Assembly: GCA_963843365.1 (NCBI GenBank)
Contig: CAWJKG010000002.1
Location: 434,001 to 498,000, forward strand
DNA from: Bog-473 sp963843365
GTDB lineage: Bacteria > Actinomycetota > Acidimicrobiia > Acidimicrobiales > RAAP-2
DNA: 64,000 nt
Direction of reading: 5' to 3'
Shown: positions 9,228 to 18,218 of the stretch, one piece after another
Position numbering within the stretch: position 1 is the stretch's first letter
Layout: each line of letters begins with the position of its first letter
Translations under genes and position numbers: made by a program
The notes under the pieces: generated by a model
What the model saw: the letters and a program-made list of their open reading frames with translations, nothing else
Told to the model about the DNA's origin: nothing
Database searches by the model: none

Positions 9228-10383
9228 TCAGCCCTTCCGACGCAACGACGCCACCACGGCGGGGACGACGGTCAGGGCGCGGTCCACGTCGTCCTCCGTC
9301 GTGCCGTAGCCCAGCGTGCACCGGAGTGCGCCCGCCGCCAACTCGGGGGCGACCCCCATGGCGGCGAGGACGTGACTGGACTGCGAGCGCGCCACTGGCG
9401 CAGGACGACCCCCCGGAGACGCAGACGTCCTCCTCCCCCAGCGCGACCAGGAGCTCCTCGCGCTCGACGCCCGGGATGCAGAGGTGGAGGTGGCCGGGCA
9501 GGACGTCGGGCCCCGCCGGCACGGTGCGATGCGCCCCGTCGATGGCGTCGAGCAGCCCGTCCCGGAGTCGGTCGCGCAGCGCCGCAACACGGGGCGCAGC
9601 CGTGGCGCGCTCGGCCGCCACCAGCCGCAGCGCCGTCGCCAGCCCGACGGCCCCCGCCACGTTCTGGGTGCCACTGCGCCGCTCGCGCTCCTGCCCGCCG
9701 CCGTACTGGCGGGGTTCGAGCGCAACCCGACTGGCGATGGCCAACGCGCCCACGCCGACCGGCCCGCCGACCTTGTGCGCGCTGACCGAGACGAGGTCGG
9801 CGCCTGCCGTGGCCTCGGCCAGGTCGATCCAGGGCGCGGCCTGCACGGCGTCGGTGAAGACCACGGCGTCGGGAGCACGGCGGTGGATCGTCTCTATGAG
9901 GTCGCGCAGGGGCTGGATCACGCCCGTCTCGTTGTTGGCCGTCATGACGGCGACGCTCGTCACGCGCGACGAGAGCGTGCGGGCGAGCGCGTCGGGGTCG
10001 ACGAGGCCGTGGGGGTCGACGGGGAGCTCGCGGGTATCGAGGCCGGCGTGGGCGGCGGCGCGGGCCGACTCCCGCACGGCGGGGTGCTCCACGGCGGAAT
10101 AGAGGAGCACCGCCTCACCCCGGTCCCGGCGGGCCGACTCGGCGGGACCCAACAGGGCCAGATTGGCCGACTCGGTGCCACCGGAGGTGAAGACGATGTC
10201 GCCGGGGTCGCGGCCGAGGAAGGCGGCCACCTCGTCCCGGGCCTCCTCGAGGAGGCGGCGGGCGCGCTGGGCCGGGGGGTGGCTGCCGGTCGGGTTGCCG
10301 AGGACCTCGTCATGGACGGCCGCCATGGCGGCCGCCACCTCGGGCCGGAGCGGTGCGGTGGCGGCGTGGTCGAGGTAGGTCAA
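9228..10383 (-). CDS. Cysteine desulfurase, NifS/IscS family (single-base frameshift)
   Basis: A PLP enzyme that moves sulfur from cysteine to acceptors, here probably MnmA. Motifs: YLDHAATAPLRPEV, FTSGGTESANLALL, AVMTANNETGVIQPL, VSAHKVGGPVGVGAL (Schiff-base Lys in AHK), and the persulfide loop GGSSCASGAL. Just after that loop the frame breaks near 9384. The family C-terminus (SSHVLAAMGVAPELAAGALR ... GTTEDDVDRALTVVP) continues in another frame to the stop at 9228. The span is 1156 bases, one more than a multiple of three, so one extra base explains it. A TTG at 10381-10383 is the only in-frame start next to the conserved N-terminus. Sequencing error and real mutation cannot be separated here. 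Confidence 0.85.
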
Positions 10384-10387
10384 GCCA

Positions 10388-11753
10388 TCAGGCGACGTAG
10401 ACGGTCTTGGTGTTGGCGAACTCCTTGAGCCCGATGGCGGAGAGCTCGCGCCCGTAGCCCGAGCGCTTGATGCCGCCGAAGGGCAGCTCGGGCATGGAGG
10501 CGACCATGGCGTTGACGAAGACCGCGCCCGCCTCGATCCCCTCGATGCACGCCGCCAGCTCCTCCTCGTCCGAGCCCCAGACGCTCGAGCCCAACCCGAA
10601 CGGCGTGGCGTTGGCGGCGGCGATGGCGGCGGTGGCGTCGGGGACGCGGATGACCATGGCGACGGGACCGAACATCTCGACGCGGGCGATGGCCATGTCG
10701 GTCGTGACGCCCGAGAGCACGGTGGGCGCGAACCACCAGCCGTCACCGTCGGGGATCGGCGCGCCGGCGTGCGCCGTGGCGCCCTCGGCGACGGCGTCGG
10801 CCACCTGGGAGACGAGCTCGTCCCGGGCCGACTCGCTGACGATCGGGCCGATGTTGGTCGCCGGGTCGAACGGGTCGCCGACCACGAGGGTGTCCATCGC
10901 CTCGATGAAGCGGGACTCGAACTCGTCGGCGACGGCGTCGACCACAATGAAGCGCTTGGCGGCGATGCACGACTGCCCGTTGTTCTGCACGCGCGCCGTG
11001 ACCGCCGTCTCGACGGCCGCTTTCAGGTCGGCGCTGGCCAACACGACGAAGGGGTCCGAGCCACCGAGCTCGAGCACCGTCTTCTTCGAGCGCGTCGCCC
11101 GCGGCGGCCGCCACCGACATGCCGGCCGGCTCGCTGCCGGTGAGCGTGACGGCGGCGATGCGCGGGTCGTGGATCAGCGCGGCCACCTCGCTCGACGGGA
11201 CGAACAGGTTGGAGAAGGCGCCGTCGGGCAGGCCCGCCCGCCGGAACAGGTCCTCGAGGGCCAGGGCGGTCTGCGGCACGTTGGACGCGTGCTTGAGGAG
11301 GCCCACGTTGCCGACCATGAGGGCCGGGGCGGCGAAGCGGATGACCTGCCACAGCGGGAAGTTCCACGGCATGATCGCCAGCACCGCCCCGAGCGGCTGG
11401 TAGTGCACATATGACCTCGACCCGTTGGTGACGATCGGCTCGTCCGCCAACAGTGCCTCGGCGTTGTCGGCGAACCAGCGCAGGCCGGCCGCACATTTGG
11501 AGACCTCGGCTTTGGCGGCGGCGAAGGTCTTGCCCATCTCGGTGGTGAGGAGGCGCGCGAGGTCCGGGACCTCCCCTTCGAAGAGCTCGGCCGCGGTGAT
11601 CAGGTGGCGGGAGCGCCCCTTGTATGAGGTCGTGCGGTATTCGGCGAAGGCGGCCATCGCCTGGTCGAGGATGGCGTCGACCTCGGCGGGCGTGTGGGCG
11701 GGGAATTCCTTCTCCGTCTTTCCGGTGGCCGGGTTGATGGTGGCGAAAGGCAT
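10388..11753 (-). CDS. Aldehyde dehydrogenase, succinate-semialdehyde-dehydrogenase-like (single-base frameshift)
   Basis: NAD(P)-dependent aldehyde dehydrogenase. The first frame runs from MPFATINPATGKTEKEFPAH through AIMPWNFPLWQVIRF and LLKHASNVPQTAL to VTLTGSEPAG. The frame then breaks near 11087, and the rest (TVLELGGSDPFVVL, active-site NNGQSCIAAKRFIV with Cys, PFGGIKRSGYGRELS) follows in another frame. The total is 1366 bases (3n+1), so one inserted base accounts for the break. The N-terminus and ELGG/QSC motifs resemble GabD1-type succinate-semialdehyde dehydrogenases. It ends only 4 bases before the cysteine desulfurase start. The exact aldehyde substrate is uncertain. Confidence 0.87.
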
Positions 11754-11830
11754 GACAGCAGTTCTACCCGCTGAGCAGCCCGAAGGCTTCCGACGAGGGG
11801 ACGCGGACGGGTGCCGGGCGGTCAGGCCGG

Positions 11831-13267
11831 TCAGGCCCGGAGGCCGAGGTGCTCGGGGACGGCCCGGCGCATGAGCTTGCCGGTCGCCGTATGAGGGAGC
11901 TCTGCGGCGGCGAAGTAGTCCTTGGGGCGCTTGTACGGGGCGAGGCGGGCCGAGGCCGCCACCCGGAGCGCCTCCTCGGCGGACTGAGGGGTCGCGGCGC
12001 CGTCGAGCACATAGGCGACGCACACCTTCTGGCCCCACTGCTCGTCGGCCAACCCGAAGACGGCCACCTCGGCCACGCCGTCGACGGCGGCCAGGACGTT
12101 CTCGACCTCCGCCGGGTAGACGTTGACGCCCCCGCTGATTATGAGGTCGTGACGACGGCCCGTCAGGTACAAGAATCCGTCCGGGCTCAGGCGGCCGAGA
12201 TCGCCGACGGTGCAGGCGGGCCCGTTCCAGGCTTCCGCCGTGGCCTCGGGGTTCCCCCAGTAGCTGAAGCGGGCGAAGTCGGGCATGTCGCACCAGATGG
12301 TGCCGGCGGCGTCGGGATCGTCGGTGGCGGTAGCGGCGTCGTCATCGGCGACGGGTGCGATGTGAAGGCGGCGGCCTTTGCGGGCGCGGCCGACGGAGCC
12401 GGGGTGCTCGACCCAGTCCTCGGGCGGGCACACCGCGAACTGGCCCTCGGTCGAGCCGTAGAACTCCCAGACGCCGCCGGGGACGCGTTCCATGACCGCC
12501 CGTTTGAGCGACTCGGGACACGGCGCGCCGGCGTGGGCGAGGAAGCGCAGCGAGTCGAACTGCTCGTCGGGACCGAGCGCCGGACTGTGCAGCATGCGGT
12601 GCAGGTGGGTCGGCACGAGGAACGCCGTGGTGGGCCGGTGACGACGCAGGGTGTCGAGCGCGGTGGCGGCGTCGAACCGGCTGAGAATGGCCAGCGACCC
12701 GCCCGCGAGCAGCGTGCAGCTGGCGAAGCGCACGGACACGGTGTGGTACATGGGTGAGCAGACCATGTGGAGGTCCTTCGGATCGAAGTGCCAGACGCCG
12801 GCCTCGTCCTCGTAGACCTGGCGTGCGGTGTCCTCGTCCCACAGGCCGGTCGTCACCCCCTTGGGCCTGCCCGTCGTGCCCGACGTGTAGTGCATGGGGC
12901 GCGTCAAGGGATACGGGGACAGGTCGGTGGGGACGCCCCCCTCTATGAGGTCGTGCAGCTCGGGCTGGCTGAAGACGCGCACGGTGGGGCCGGCGTCGGC
13001 GGCCAGGTCGTCGCGCTCGGCCGGCGTGAGGGTGGCGTTGAGCAGGACGGGGATGAGGCCCACGCGGGCCGCACCCAGCACTGCACATATGAGGTCGCCC
13101 GACGAGCCGAGGGCGAAGGCGACCCGATCACCCCGGACACAGCCCCTGGCCAGGAGGGCGCCGGCCGCCCGGCGTTGACGATCCTCGGCGTCCGGCGCGT
13201 GCAGCAGCTCGACCGTGGGAGCGGGTGCGGGAGTGGAGGGGGTGGCGGTCGTGGCATCCCCGGGCAC
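11831..13267 (-). CDS. Class I adenylate-forming acyl-CoA synthetase
   Basis: A 478-residue AMP-binding enzyme that activates a carboxylic acid as acyl-AMP and then acyl-CoA. Core motifs: MHYTSGTTGRPKGVTTGL (A3, phosphate loop), WEFYGSTEG (A5), VGDLGRLSPDGFLYLTGRRHDLI (A7-A8) and the C-terminal LPHTATGKLMRR with the catalytic Lys (A10). It is somewhat short for the family (often 500-550 residues) because the N-terminal region before the A1-A2 motifs is compact. It precedes the aldehyde dehydrogenase on the same strand; the 77-base gap leaves co-transcription open. The acid substrate cannot be inferred. Confidence 0.87.
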   Translation of the reverse strand: MPGDATTATPSTPAPAPTVELLHAPDAEDRQRRAAGALLARGCVRGDRVAFALGSSGDLICAVLGAARVGLIPVLLNATLTPAERDDLAADAGPTVRVFSQPELHDLIEGGVPTDLSPYPLTRPMHYTSGTTGRPKGVTTGLWDEDTARQVYEDEAGVWHFDPKDLHMVCSPMYHTVSVRFASCTLLAGGSLAILSRFDAATALDTLRRHRPTTAFLVPTHLHRMLHSPALGPDEQFDSLRFLAHAGAPCPESLKRAVMERVPGGVWEFYGSTEGQFAVCPPEDWVEHPGSVGRARKGRRLHIAPVADDDAATATDDPDAAGTIWCDMPDFARFSYWGNPEATAEAWNGPACTVGDLGRLSPDGFLYLTGRRHDLIISGGVNVYPAEVENVLAAVDGVAEVAVFGLADEQWGQKVCVAYVLDGAATPQSAEEALRVAASARLAPYKRPKDYFAAAELPHTATGKLMRRAVPEHLGLRA

Positions 13268-13317
13268 GGGCGCAGATTACGCCCGCCCGATCCCCACACC
13301 CATACGCTTGGTCCCTC

Positions 13318-14151
13318 GTGGACGTGACCTCATATGGCGATGACGGCGGCGGCGACGTCGAGCGGGCCCGCGCGCTGGTGGAGCAGGCGAGGCGGGTCGT
13401 GGTGCTGACCGGCGCCGGAATCTCGACGGATTCGGGGATCGCCGACTTCCGGGGACCGCAGGGTGTCTGGACCAAGAATCCCGAGGCCGAGAAGATGGCG
13501 ACGCTGCAGGCCTACGTGGCGGACCCCGAACTGCGAGCTCGTTCGTGGCAGAACCGCCTGACCTCGTCGATGTGGTCGGCCGAGCCGAACCGCGGGCACC
13601 GCTCGCTGGTCGAGCTGGAACGGAGCGGGCGCCTGGACCTGCTGATCACGCAGAACATCGACGGGCTGCACCAGAAGGCGGGTAGCGACCCGGACCGCGT
13701 CGTCGAAATCCACGGCACGTCGCTCGAAGTGATGTGCCTGAGCTGCGGGGATCGCCAGCCGGCGGAGCCGGTGCACGACCGGGTCCGGGCCGGCGAGACC
13801 GACCCGGCCTGCACGGCGACGATCGGCGACGGCGCGACCGGCGAGGTGTGCGGCGGCATCCTGAAGTCGGCCACCATCAGCTTCGGTCAGAGCCTGGTGG
13901 CCGAGGACCTCATGCGGGCCGAGGTGGCGGCGTCGCAGTGTGACCTGGTGCTCGCAGTGGGCTCGACCCTGGCCGTCTTCCCGGCGGCCGGTGTGGTGCC
14001 GCTCGCGGTGCGGCACGGGGCCGTGGCCGTCATCGTGAACGCGGAACCGACGGAGATGGACGGCCTGGCCGACGTGGTCCTGCGGCAGTCGATCAGCACG
14101 TGCCTGCCGGCACTGCTGGAGGGACTGCCTGCTGCTACTTCCCGCCCGTAG
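13318..14151 (+). CDS. Sirtuin, NAD-dependent protein deacylase
   Basis: A 277-residue Sir2-family protein. Motifs: VVVLTGAGISTDSGIADFRGP (NAD binding), LLITQNIDGLHQKAG, VVEIHGTSLEVMCLSCGD (catalytic His and first zinc Cys pair), then LKSATISFGQ and AVGSTLAVFPAAGVVPLA. The second zinc half is unusual: the two cysteines in DPACTATI...EVCGGIL are about 12 residues apart rather than the usual CxxC. The GTG at 13318 was chosen because the frame further upstream overlaps the divergent acyl-CoA synthetase start. Sirtuins often deacylate acyl-CoA synthetases, so the divergent pairing with one is suggestive but unproven. Confidence 0.9.
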   Translation: MDVTSYGDDGGGDVERARALVEQARRVVVLTGAGISTDSGIADFRGPQGVWTKNPEAEKMATLQAYVADPELRARSWQNRLTSSMWSAEPNRGHRSLVELERSGRLDLLITQNIDGLHQKAGSDPDRVVEIHGTSLEVMCLSCGDRQPAEPVHDRVRAGETDPACTATIGDGATGEVCGGILKSATISFGQSLVAEDLMRAEVAASQCDLVLAVGSTLAVFPAAGVVPLAVRHGAVAVIVNAEPTEMDGLADVVLRQSISTCLPALLEGLPAATSRP

Positions 14152-14284
14152 TCTCGCCGCCGGCCTTGGCCTTGGCCTTGCGGCGCGGCTTCAGCGCGAA
14201 CCACCAGATGCTTGCGATCGTCCCGAGCGTCACCGCGGCGGCCGCGACGGGCTTGACGACACTGCGACCCCCGCTCTTTGCCAT
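14135..14284 (-). CDS. Small membrane protein, hypothetical (49 aa)
   Basis: An ATG at 14282-14284 opens a 49-codon frame. It starts MAKSGGRSVVKPVAAAAVTL, has one hydrophobic segment (AAAAVTLGTIASIWWFAL), and ends in a basic tail with KPRRKAKAKAG. The 3' end overlaps the sirtuin's last codons on the opposite strand. A single helix followed by a Lys/Arg tail is typical of small actinobacterial inner-membrane proteins. No function can be assigned. The case for coding rests on the clean hydrophobic/basic pattern and codon bias. Confidence 0.5.
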   Translation of the reverse strand: MAKSGGRSVVKPVAAAAVTLGTIASIWWFALKPRRKAKAKAGGETTGGK

Positions 14285-14425
14285 GGCGGGCACCTTACCC
14301 GGCCGGGGTTGGCCGACACTGCTCCGGCAGATCGAGTGCAGATCGGCCGGGATGTCGCCGTCCTGGTGACCGCGGGGTAGCGGCCCGCCGCCCGCCGGGT
14401 CGGCCAGTCGGGTCGGGCGGCCGGG

Positions 14426-15172
14426 TCAGACGGTGACGCGGCCGGCACGGGCGGCCATGTGGTCGCGGGCGGCGGCGACGAGGGCGTCGAAGGGACGCTG
14501 GTCCAAACCCTCCTCGGGATGCCACTGGACGGCGAGGACGAATCGAGCCGAGGGCAGTTCCACCGCCTCGACCACGCCGTCGCCGGCGCGGGCGCTCACG
14601 ACGAGGCCGCGGCCGAGGTCGCGGATGGCCTGGTGGTGCGAGCACAGGACCGTGGTGGTGGGACCGAAGACCGCCGCCGCGATCGTCCCGGGCACCGTCT
14701 CCACCTCGACGTCGTCGAAGACGAGGGGCGCCCGGCGGTGGTCCGTGGTCCCCACCAGGTCGGGCAGGTGCTGGTGGAGGGTGCCACCCAGGAACACGTT
14801 GAGCACCTGGCAGCCGCGGCAGATGGCGAGCACCGGCAAGTCGGCGTCGAGGGCGGCGGCCAGGAGCGCGCGCTCGCTGGCATCCCGGTTGCGGTCGACG
14901 CCGCCCACCTCGGGGTCGGGTTCCTCCCCGTAGGCGGCGGGGTCCACGTCCCCCCCGCCCGTCAGGACGAGGCCGTCCAACGCGGCGATCACCTCGGCCG
15001 CCCCCGCTTGAGGGCCTCCGGCGGCACGGCTCGGCGGCGGCAGCAGCAACGGACGCGCCCCGGCGGCGGCCACCAATTCGAAGTAGGACTCGGGCAGGAC
15101 GGCGGACCGGCGCTCCCACGAGCTCCAGGCCACGTCGGCCACGTAGGTCGAGATGCCAACGAGGGGAACCAC
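14426..15172 (-). CDS. Gamma-glutamyl-gamma-aminobutyrate hydrolase-like protein (peptidase C26, PuuD-like)
   Basis: A 248-residue class-I-glutamine-amidotransferase-fold hydrolase. It shows GLVLTGGGDVDPAAYG, the nucleophile elbow LAICRGCQVLNVFLGGTLHQ (Cys), and the His/Glu pair in AVQWHPEEG, the hallmarks of C26 gamma-glutamyl hydrolases such as PuuD. The GTG at 15170-15172 gives VVPLVGISTYV, the usual family start; longer frames run into the divergent gene. It is divergent, with 55 bases between starts, from a glutamine-synthetase-family ligase. That pairing suggests gamma-glutamylated amine catabolism, although neither substrate is proven. Confidence 0.88.
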   Translation of the reverse strand: MVPLVGISTYVADVAWSSWERRSAVLPESYFELVAAAGARPLLLPPPSRAAGGPQAGAAEVIAALDGLVLTGGGDVDPAAYGEEPDPEVGGVDRNRDASERALLAAALDADLPVLAICRGCQVLNVFLGGTLHQHLPDLVGTTDHRRAPLVFDDVEVETVPGTIAAAVFGPTTTVLCSHHQAIRDLGRGLVVSARAGDGVVEAVELPSARFVLAVQWHPEEGLDQRPFDALVAAARDHMAARAGRVTV

Positions 15173-15227
15173 CGGCCCAGCGTACCGACGTATTGGACGG
15201 CACACGGCCGTGGCGTCAACATGGCGC

Positions 15228-16613
15228 ATGCCCGGACCAGGACGTGAGCTCATTGACGCCGCCATCGCCGACGGAACGGTCGACACCGTCGTGCTGGCCT
15301 TCCCCGACATGCACGGCCGCCCCGTCGGCAAGCGGTTCACGACGGACTTCTTCACGTCGTACGCGGGCGAGCACGGCATGGAGGCGTGCGACTACCTGCT
15401 GGCGGTCGACGTGGACATGAACCCGTTGCCGGGGTACCGCTTCACCAACTGGGACACCGGGTACGGCGACTTCGTCTGCCGGCCCGACTACGACACGGCG
15501 CTGCTCATCCCCTGGCAACCCGGCACGGCCCTGGTGATCTGCGACCTGACCGACGAGCACGGCGCGCCGATCGAGGTGTCGCCCCGGCGGATACTGCGGC
15601 GGCAGCTGGAGCGGGCGGCCGAGCGCGGCCTGCGGATCTGCAGCGCCACCGAGCTCGAGTTCTTCCTCTTCCACCAGTCCTTCGAGGAAGCGCACGCCCA
15701 GGGATGGCGCGACCTCACGCCCCACACCTCCACCATTGAGGACTATCAGCTGCTGCAGACGACCCGCGAGGAGTACGTCCTGCGCCGCATCCGCAACGAG
15801 ATGAGCGCCGCGGGCATCCCGGTCGAGAACTCCAAGGGTGAGGCGGGCCGCGGGCAGCACGAGGTGAACGTCCTGTGGGACGAGGCGCTCGTGACGGCGG
15901 ACCGGCATCTCGTGTTCAAGAACGGCATCAAGGAGATCGCCGCGCAGGAGGGACGGGCGACGACGTTCATGGCCAAGTGGACGATGGACGACGTCGGCTC
16001 CTCCTGCCACGTGCACACCAGCCTGTGGAACCTCGACCGGAGCGAGGCGCTCATGGCCCCGGGCTCCGGCGACGACGACGGCGCGGCACACCCGAGCGGC
16101 CTGTCGAAGCTCGGCCGCCACTTCCTGGCCGGCCAGCTGCATGCGGCCAAGGAGCTGGCCTGGCTCGCCGCGCCCACCGTGAACTCGTACCGGCGCTACG
16201 TGCCCGGCAGCTGGGCCCCGACGGCGGCGGTCTACGGGGAGGACAACCGCACGTGCGGCTTCCGCCTGGTGGGGCACGGGTCGGGACGCCGGGTGGAGTC
16301 GCGGATCCCGGGGGCGGACGTGAACCCGTATCTCGTGCTGGCGGGCGCCATCGCGGCGGGCATCTACGGCATCGACCACGAGCTCGAGCCGGGTGACCCC
16401 TACCCCCGCAACGCGTACGAGGCGACGGACGTGCCCCGGATCCCCTCGACCCTGGTCGACGCCATCGCGGCGCTGCGCGACTCGGAGGTGGCGCTGGAGG
16501 CCTTCGGGCCCGACGTGCACCACCACCTCCTCAACACGGCGGAGCAGGAGTGGCTCGCCAGCAACCGCCACGTCAGCGACTGGGAGCTGGCCCGCAACTT
16601 CGAGCGGATCTGA
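15228..16613 (+). CDS. Glutamine-synthetase-family ligase (gamma-glutamyl-amine ligase type)
   Basis: A 461-residue GS-fold enzyme using ATP and glutamate. Family motifs: an N-terminal beta-grasp part with FPDMHGRPVGKRF, then GEAGRGQHEVNVLW (GPGQHE-like), SCHVHTSLW, NSYRRYVPGSWAPTAAVYG and RVESRIPGADVNPYLVLAGA. The missing adenylylation-type tail and these variants match GS-like enzymes that ligate glutamate to amines (PuuA, GlnA3/GlnA4) better than GlnA itself. The start ATG at 15228 opens MPGPGRELIDAAIADG. The divergent C26 hydrolase supports a role in polyamine or amine breakdown. A true glutamine synthetase role is less likely. Confidence 0.85.
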   Translation: MPGPGRELIDAAIADGTVDTVVLAFPDMHGRPVGKRFTTDFFTSYAGEHGMEACDYLLAVDVDMNPLPGYRFTNWDTGYGDFVCRPDYDTALLIPWQPGTALVICDLTDEHGAPIEVSPRRILRRQLERAAERGLRICSATELEFFLFHQSFEEAHAQGWRDLTPHTSTIEDYQLLQTTREEYVLRRIRNEMSAAGIPVENSKGEAGRGQHEVNVLWDEALVTADRHLVFKNGIKEIAAQEGRATTFMAKWTMDDVGSSCHVHTSLWNLDRSEALMAPGSGDDDGAAHPSGLSKLGRHFLAGQLHAAKELAWLAAPTVNSYRRYVPGSWAPTAAVYGEDNRTCGFRLVGHGSGRRVESRIPGADVNPYLVLAGAIAAGIYGIDHELEPGDPYPRNAYEATDVPRIPSTLVDAIAALRDSEVALEAFGPDVHHHLLNTAEQEWLASNRHVSDWELARNFERI

Positions 16614-16649
16614 TCGGGACGGCCGGACGGCCGGTAAGGTCGCCCGGTC

Positions 16650-17501
16650 ATGCTGCGCTCGCAACTGTGCTCGGCCGCGTCGCTGCGCTCCCCCGCGCTG
16701 CGGTCCTGGGCCGAGCGCCTGCGCCCGCTGTGGGCGGCGGACCACGACGACCGCGACATCATGCTCCACCGCAAGATGTGGGAGTGGCTCTTCATCGCGG
16801 AGGCCCTGCGCGAGCGCGGGCTGCTGACGGCGGGCCGCCGCGGCGTCGGCTTCGGAGTCGGGCAGGAGCCGCTGGTGGCGCTCTTCGCCGATGCCGGCTG
16901 CGAGGTCGTCGCCACCGACCAACCGCTCGAGTCGGCGGTGGCGTCGGGCTGGACCGACTCCGAGTCCGAGTGGGCGGGCGGGCTCGAGCACCTCAACGAG
17001 GCCGGGCTGTGCGCGGCCGACGCCTTCGCGCAGCGGGTGACCTTCCGGCCCGTCGACATGAACGCACTACCGACGGACCTGACCGGGTTCGACTTCGCCT
17101 GGTCGTCGTGCGCCCTGGAGCATCTCGGCACGCTCGAGGCCGGGATGGACTTCGTGGTGGCGTCGCTCGGTTGCCTGCGCCCCGGCGGTGTGGCGGTGCA
17201 CACGACGGAGTACCTGGTCTCCTCGAACCACGACACGGTGGAGGCGGGCGGGACGGTCTTCTACCGGCGCCGGGACATCGAGAACCTGGTGGCGCGGCTG
17301 CGCCGGGCCGGCCACGAAGTCGACATGGACTACACCCTCGGCGCGACGCCCGACGACGAGCACGTGGACGTCCCGCCCTACACCGACGTGCACCTGCGCA
17401 CCGAACTGGCCGGGTACGTCACCACGTCGCTGGCGCTGATCGTGACCAAGGCGTCCGGCTCCGGACGCCCGAGCCGGTTGCGGCGCAGGCGGGGAAACTG
17501 A
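16650..17501 (+). CDS. SAM-dependent methyltransferase-like protein
   Basis: A 283-residue protein with a Rossmann-type core. GRRGVGFGVGQEPLVALFA is the SAM-binding first strand and loop, CEVVATDQPLESA the second strand with its acidic end, FDFAWSSCALEHLGT motif II, and LGCLRPGGVAVHTTEY motif III. An N-terminal helical segment with repeated Arg/Leu precedes the core. It starts 36 bases after the GS-like gene on the same strand and may be co-transcribed. The substrate is unknown; the EHLGTLEAGMDFVV stretch resembles methyltransferases near glycosylation genes. Confidence 0.78.
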   Translation: MLRSQLCSAASLRSPALRSWAERLRPLWAADHDDRDIMLHRKMWEWLFIAEALRERGLLTAGRRGVGFGVGQEPLVALFADAGCEVVATDQPLESAVASGWTDSESEWAGGLEHLNEAGLCAADAFAQRVTFRPVDMNALPTDLTGFDFAWSSCALEHLGTLEAGMDFVVASLGCLRPGGVAVHTTEYLVSSNHDTVEAGGTVFYRRRDIENLVARLRRAGHEVDMDYTLGATPDDEHVDVPPYTDVHLRTELAGYVTTSLALIVTKASGSGRPSRLRRRRGN

Positions 17502-17639
17502 TCACCGAGGTCCCATGCGGCCGGGACGGGAGCGGAGCGGCCTTCGACCGGTCCGCGGGCACAGGCCCTCCCGGCGGCAGAATCGTGAGACGCCGAAGTC
17601 GGACCGGTTCGACATCGGAGAGCGAGGATCGGAGAGAAC

Positions 17640-18140
17640 ATGACTGAAGCGTCTGAGACGGCGGCCAACGCAACCTCCGACACCCCGACGGCAGATGATC
17701 CCGCGGCAGCCTGGACCCCGCCCTGTCCGCCCGACAACTCCGGGAACAGAGCGGTCTGGGTGGCAGGCCTGCTCGCTGTGATTCTCCTTGTCGCGCTCTT
17801 GATCGCCTTCGTCGGCGGTCTCCGCCATTGGTTCGCGCTCCACACCGGCACCCTCCACGGCGGACCCGACGTGTACTACAACTTCTGGTCCGGCTTCGGA
17901 TCCGACCTCGGCGAAGCAACATTGATCAGCGCGGTCATCGTCGGTGTGTACACCGGTGTGCGCAAGGTGAACTGCCACACGAAAGGCTGCTGGAGGATCG
18001 GGCACCACCCTCTCGAGGGGACACCCTTCATTCTCTGCAAGCACCATCACCCGCACGTTCCGAACCACGGGGCGACGCACGAGGAGATCATCGCCCAGCA
18101 TCGCCGGTTCCGGGAACGAGCTGGAGCGAAGAACGCTTGA
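17640..18140 (+). CDS. Small membrane protein with Cys/His-rich tail, hypothetical
   Basis: A 166-residue protein. An acidic Pro/Thr-rich N-terminus is followed by one transmembrane helix (AVWVAGLLAVILLVALLIAFV) and a second, weaker hydrophobic stretch (ATLISAVIVGVYTGV). The C-terminal tail carries VNCHTKGCWRIG, then FILCKHHHPHVPNH, with Cys and His spaced as in a metal site. A GGAG-containing ribosome site precedes the ATG. Similar tails occur in hypothetical proteins of actinobacteria and their phages, but I know no function. Upstream lie imperfect inverted copies of CGACCGGTCCG near 17545 and 17600. Confidence 0.65.
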   Translation: MTEASETAANATSDTPTADDPAAAWTPPCPPDNSGNRAVWVAGLLAVILLVALLIAFVGGLRHWFALHTGTLHGGPDVYYNFWSGFGSDLGEATLISAVIVGVYTGVRKVNCHTKGCWRIGHHPLEGTPFILCKHHHPHVPNHGATHEEIIAQHRRFRERAGAKNA

Positions 18141-18218
18141 GCCACGGCCACGGTCTGCTCGCTGTCCGTTCGCCCAACTGTCTTTGTCACGTCACTGCTG
18201 GCCGCTGACACACATCCG

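Noticed and set aside
8137..10947. One very long minus-strand reading frame joining cysteine desulfurase and MnmA
   Set aside because: The join passes through non-homologous filler after the desulfurase frameshift; MnmA has its own ATG and each part matches a separate family. It is a product of the frameshift, not a fusion protein.
15216..16991. Long minus-strand frame opposite the glutamine-synthetase-like gene
   Set aside because: It has Arg/Val/Gly-rich translation with no family pattern; the plus-strand gene has complete motifs.
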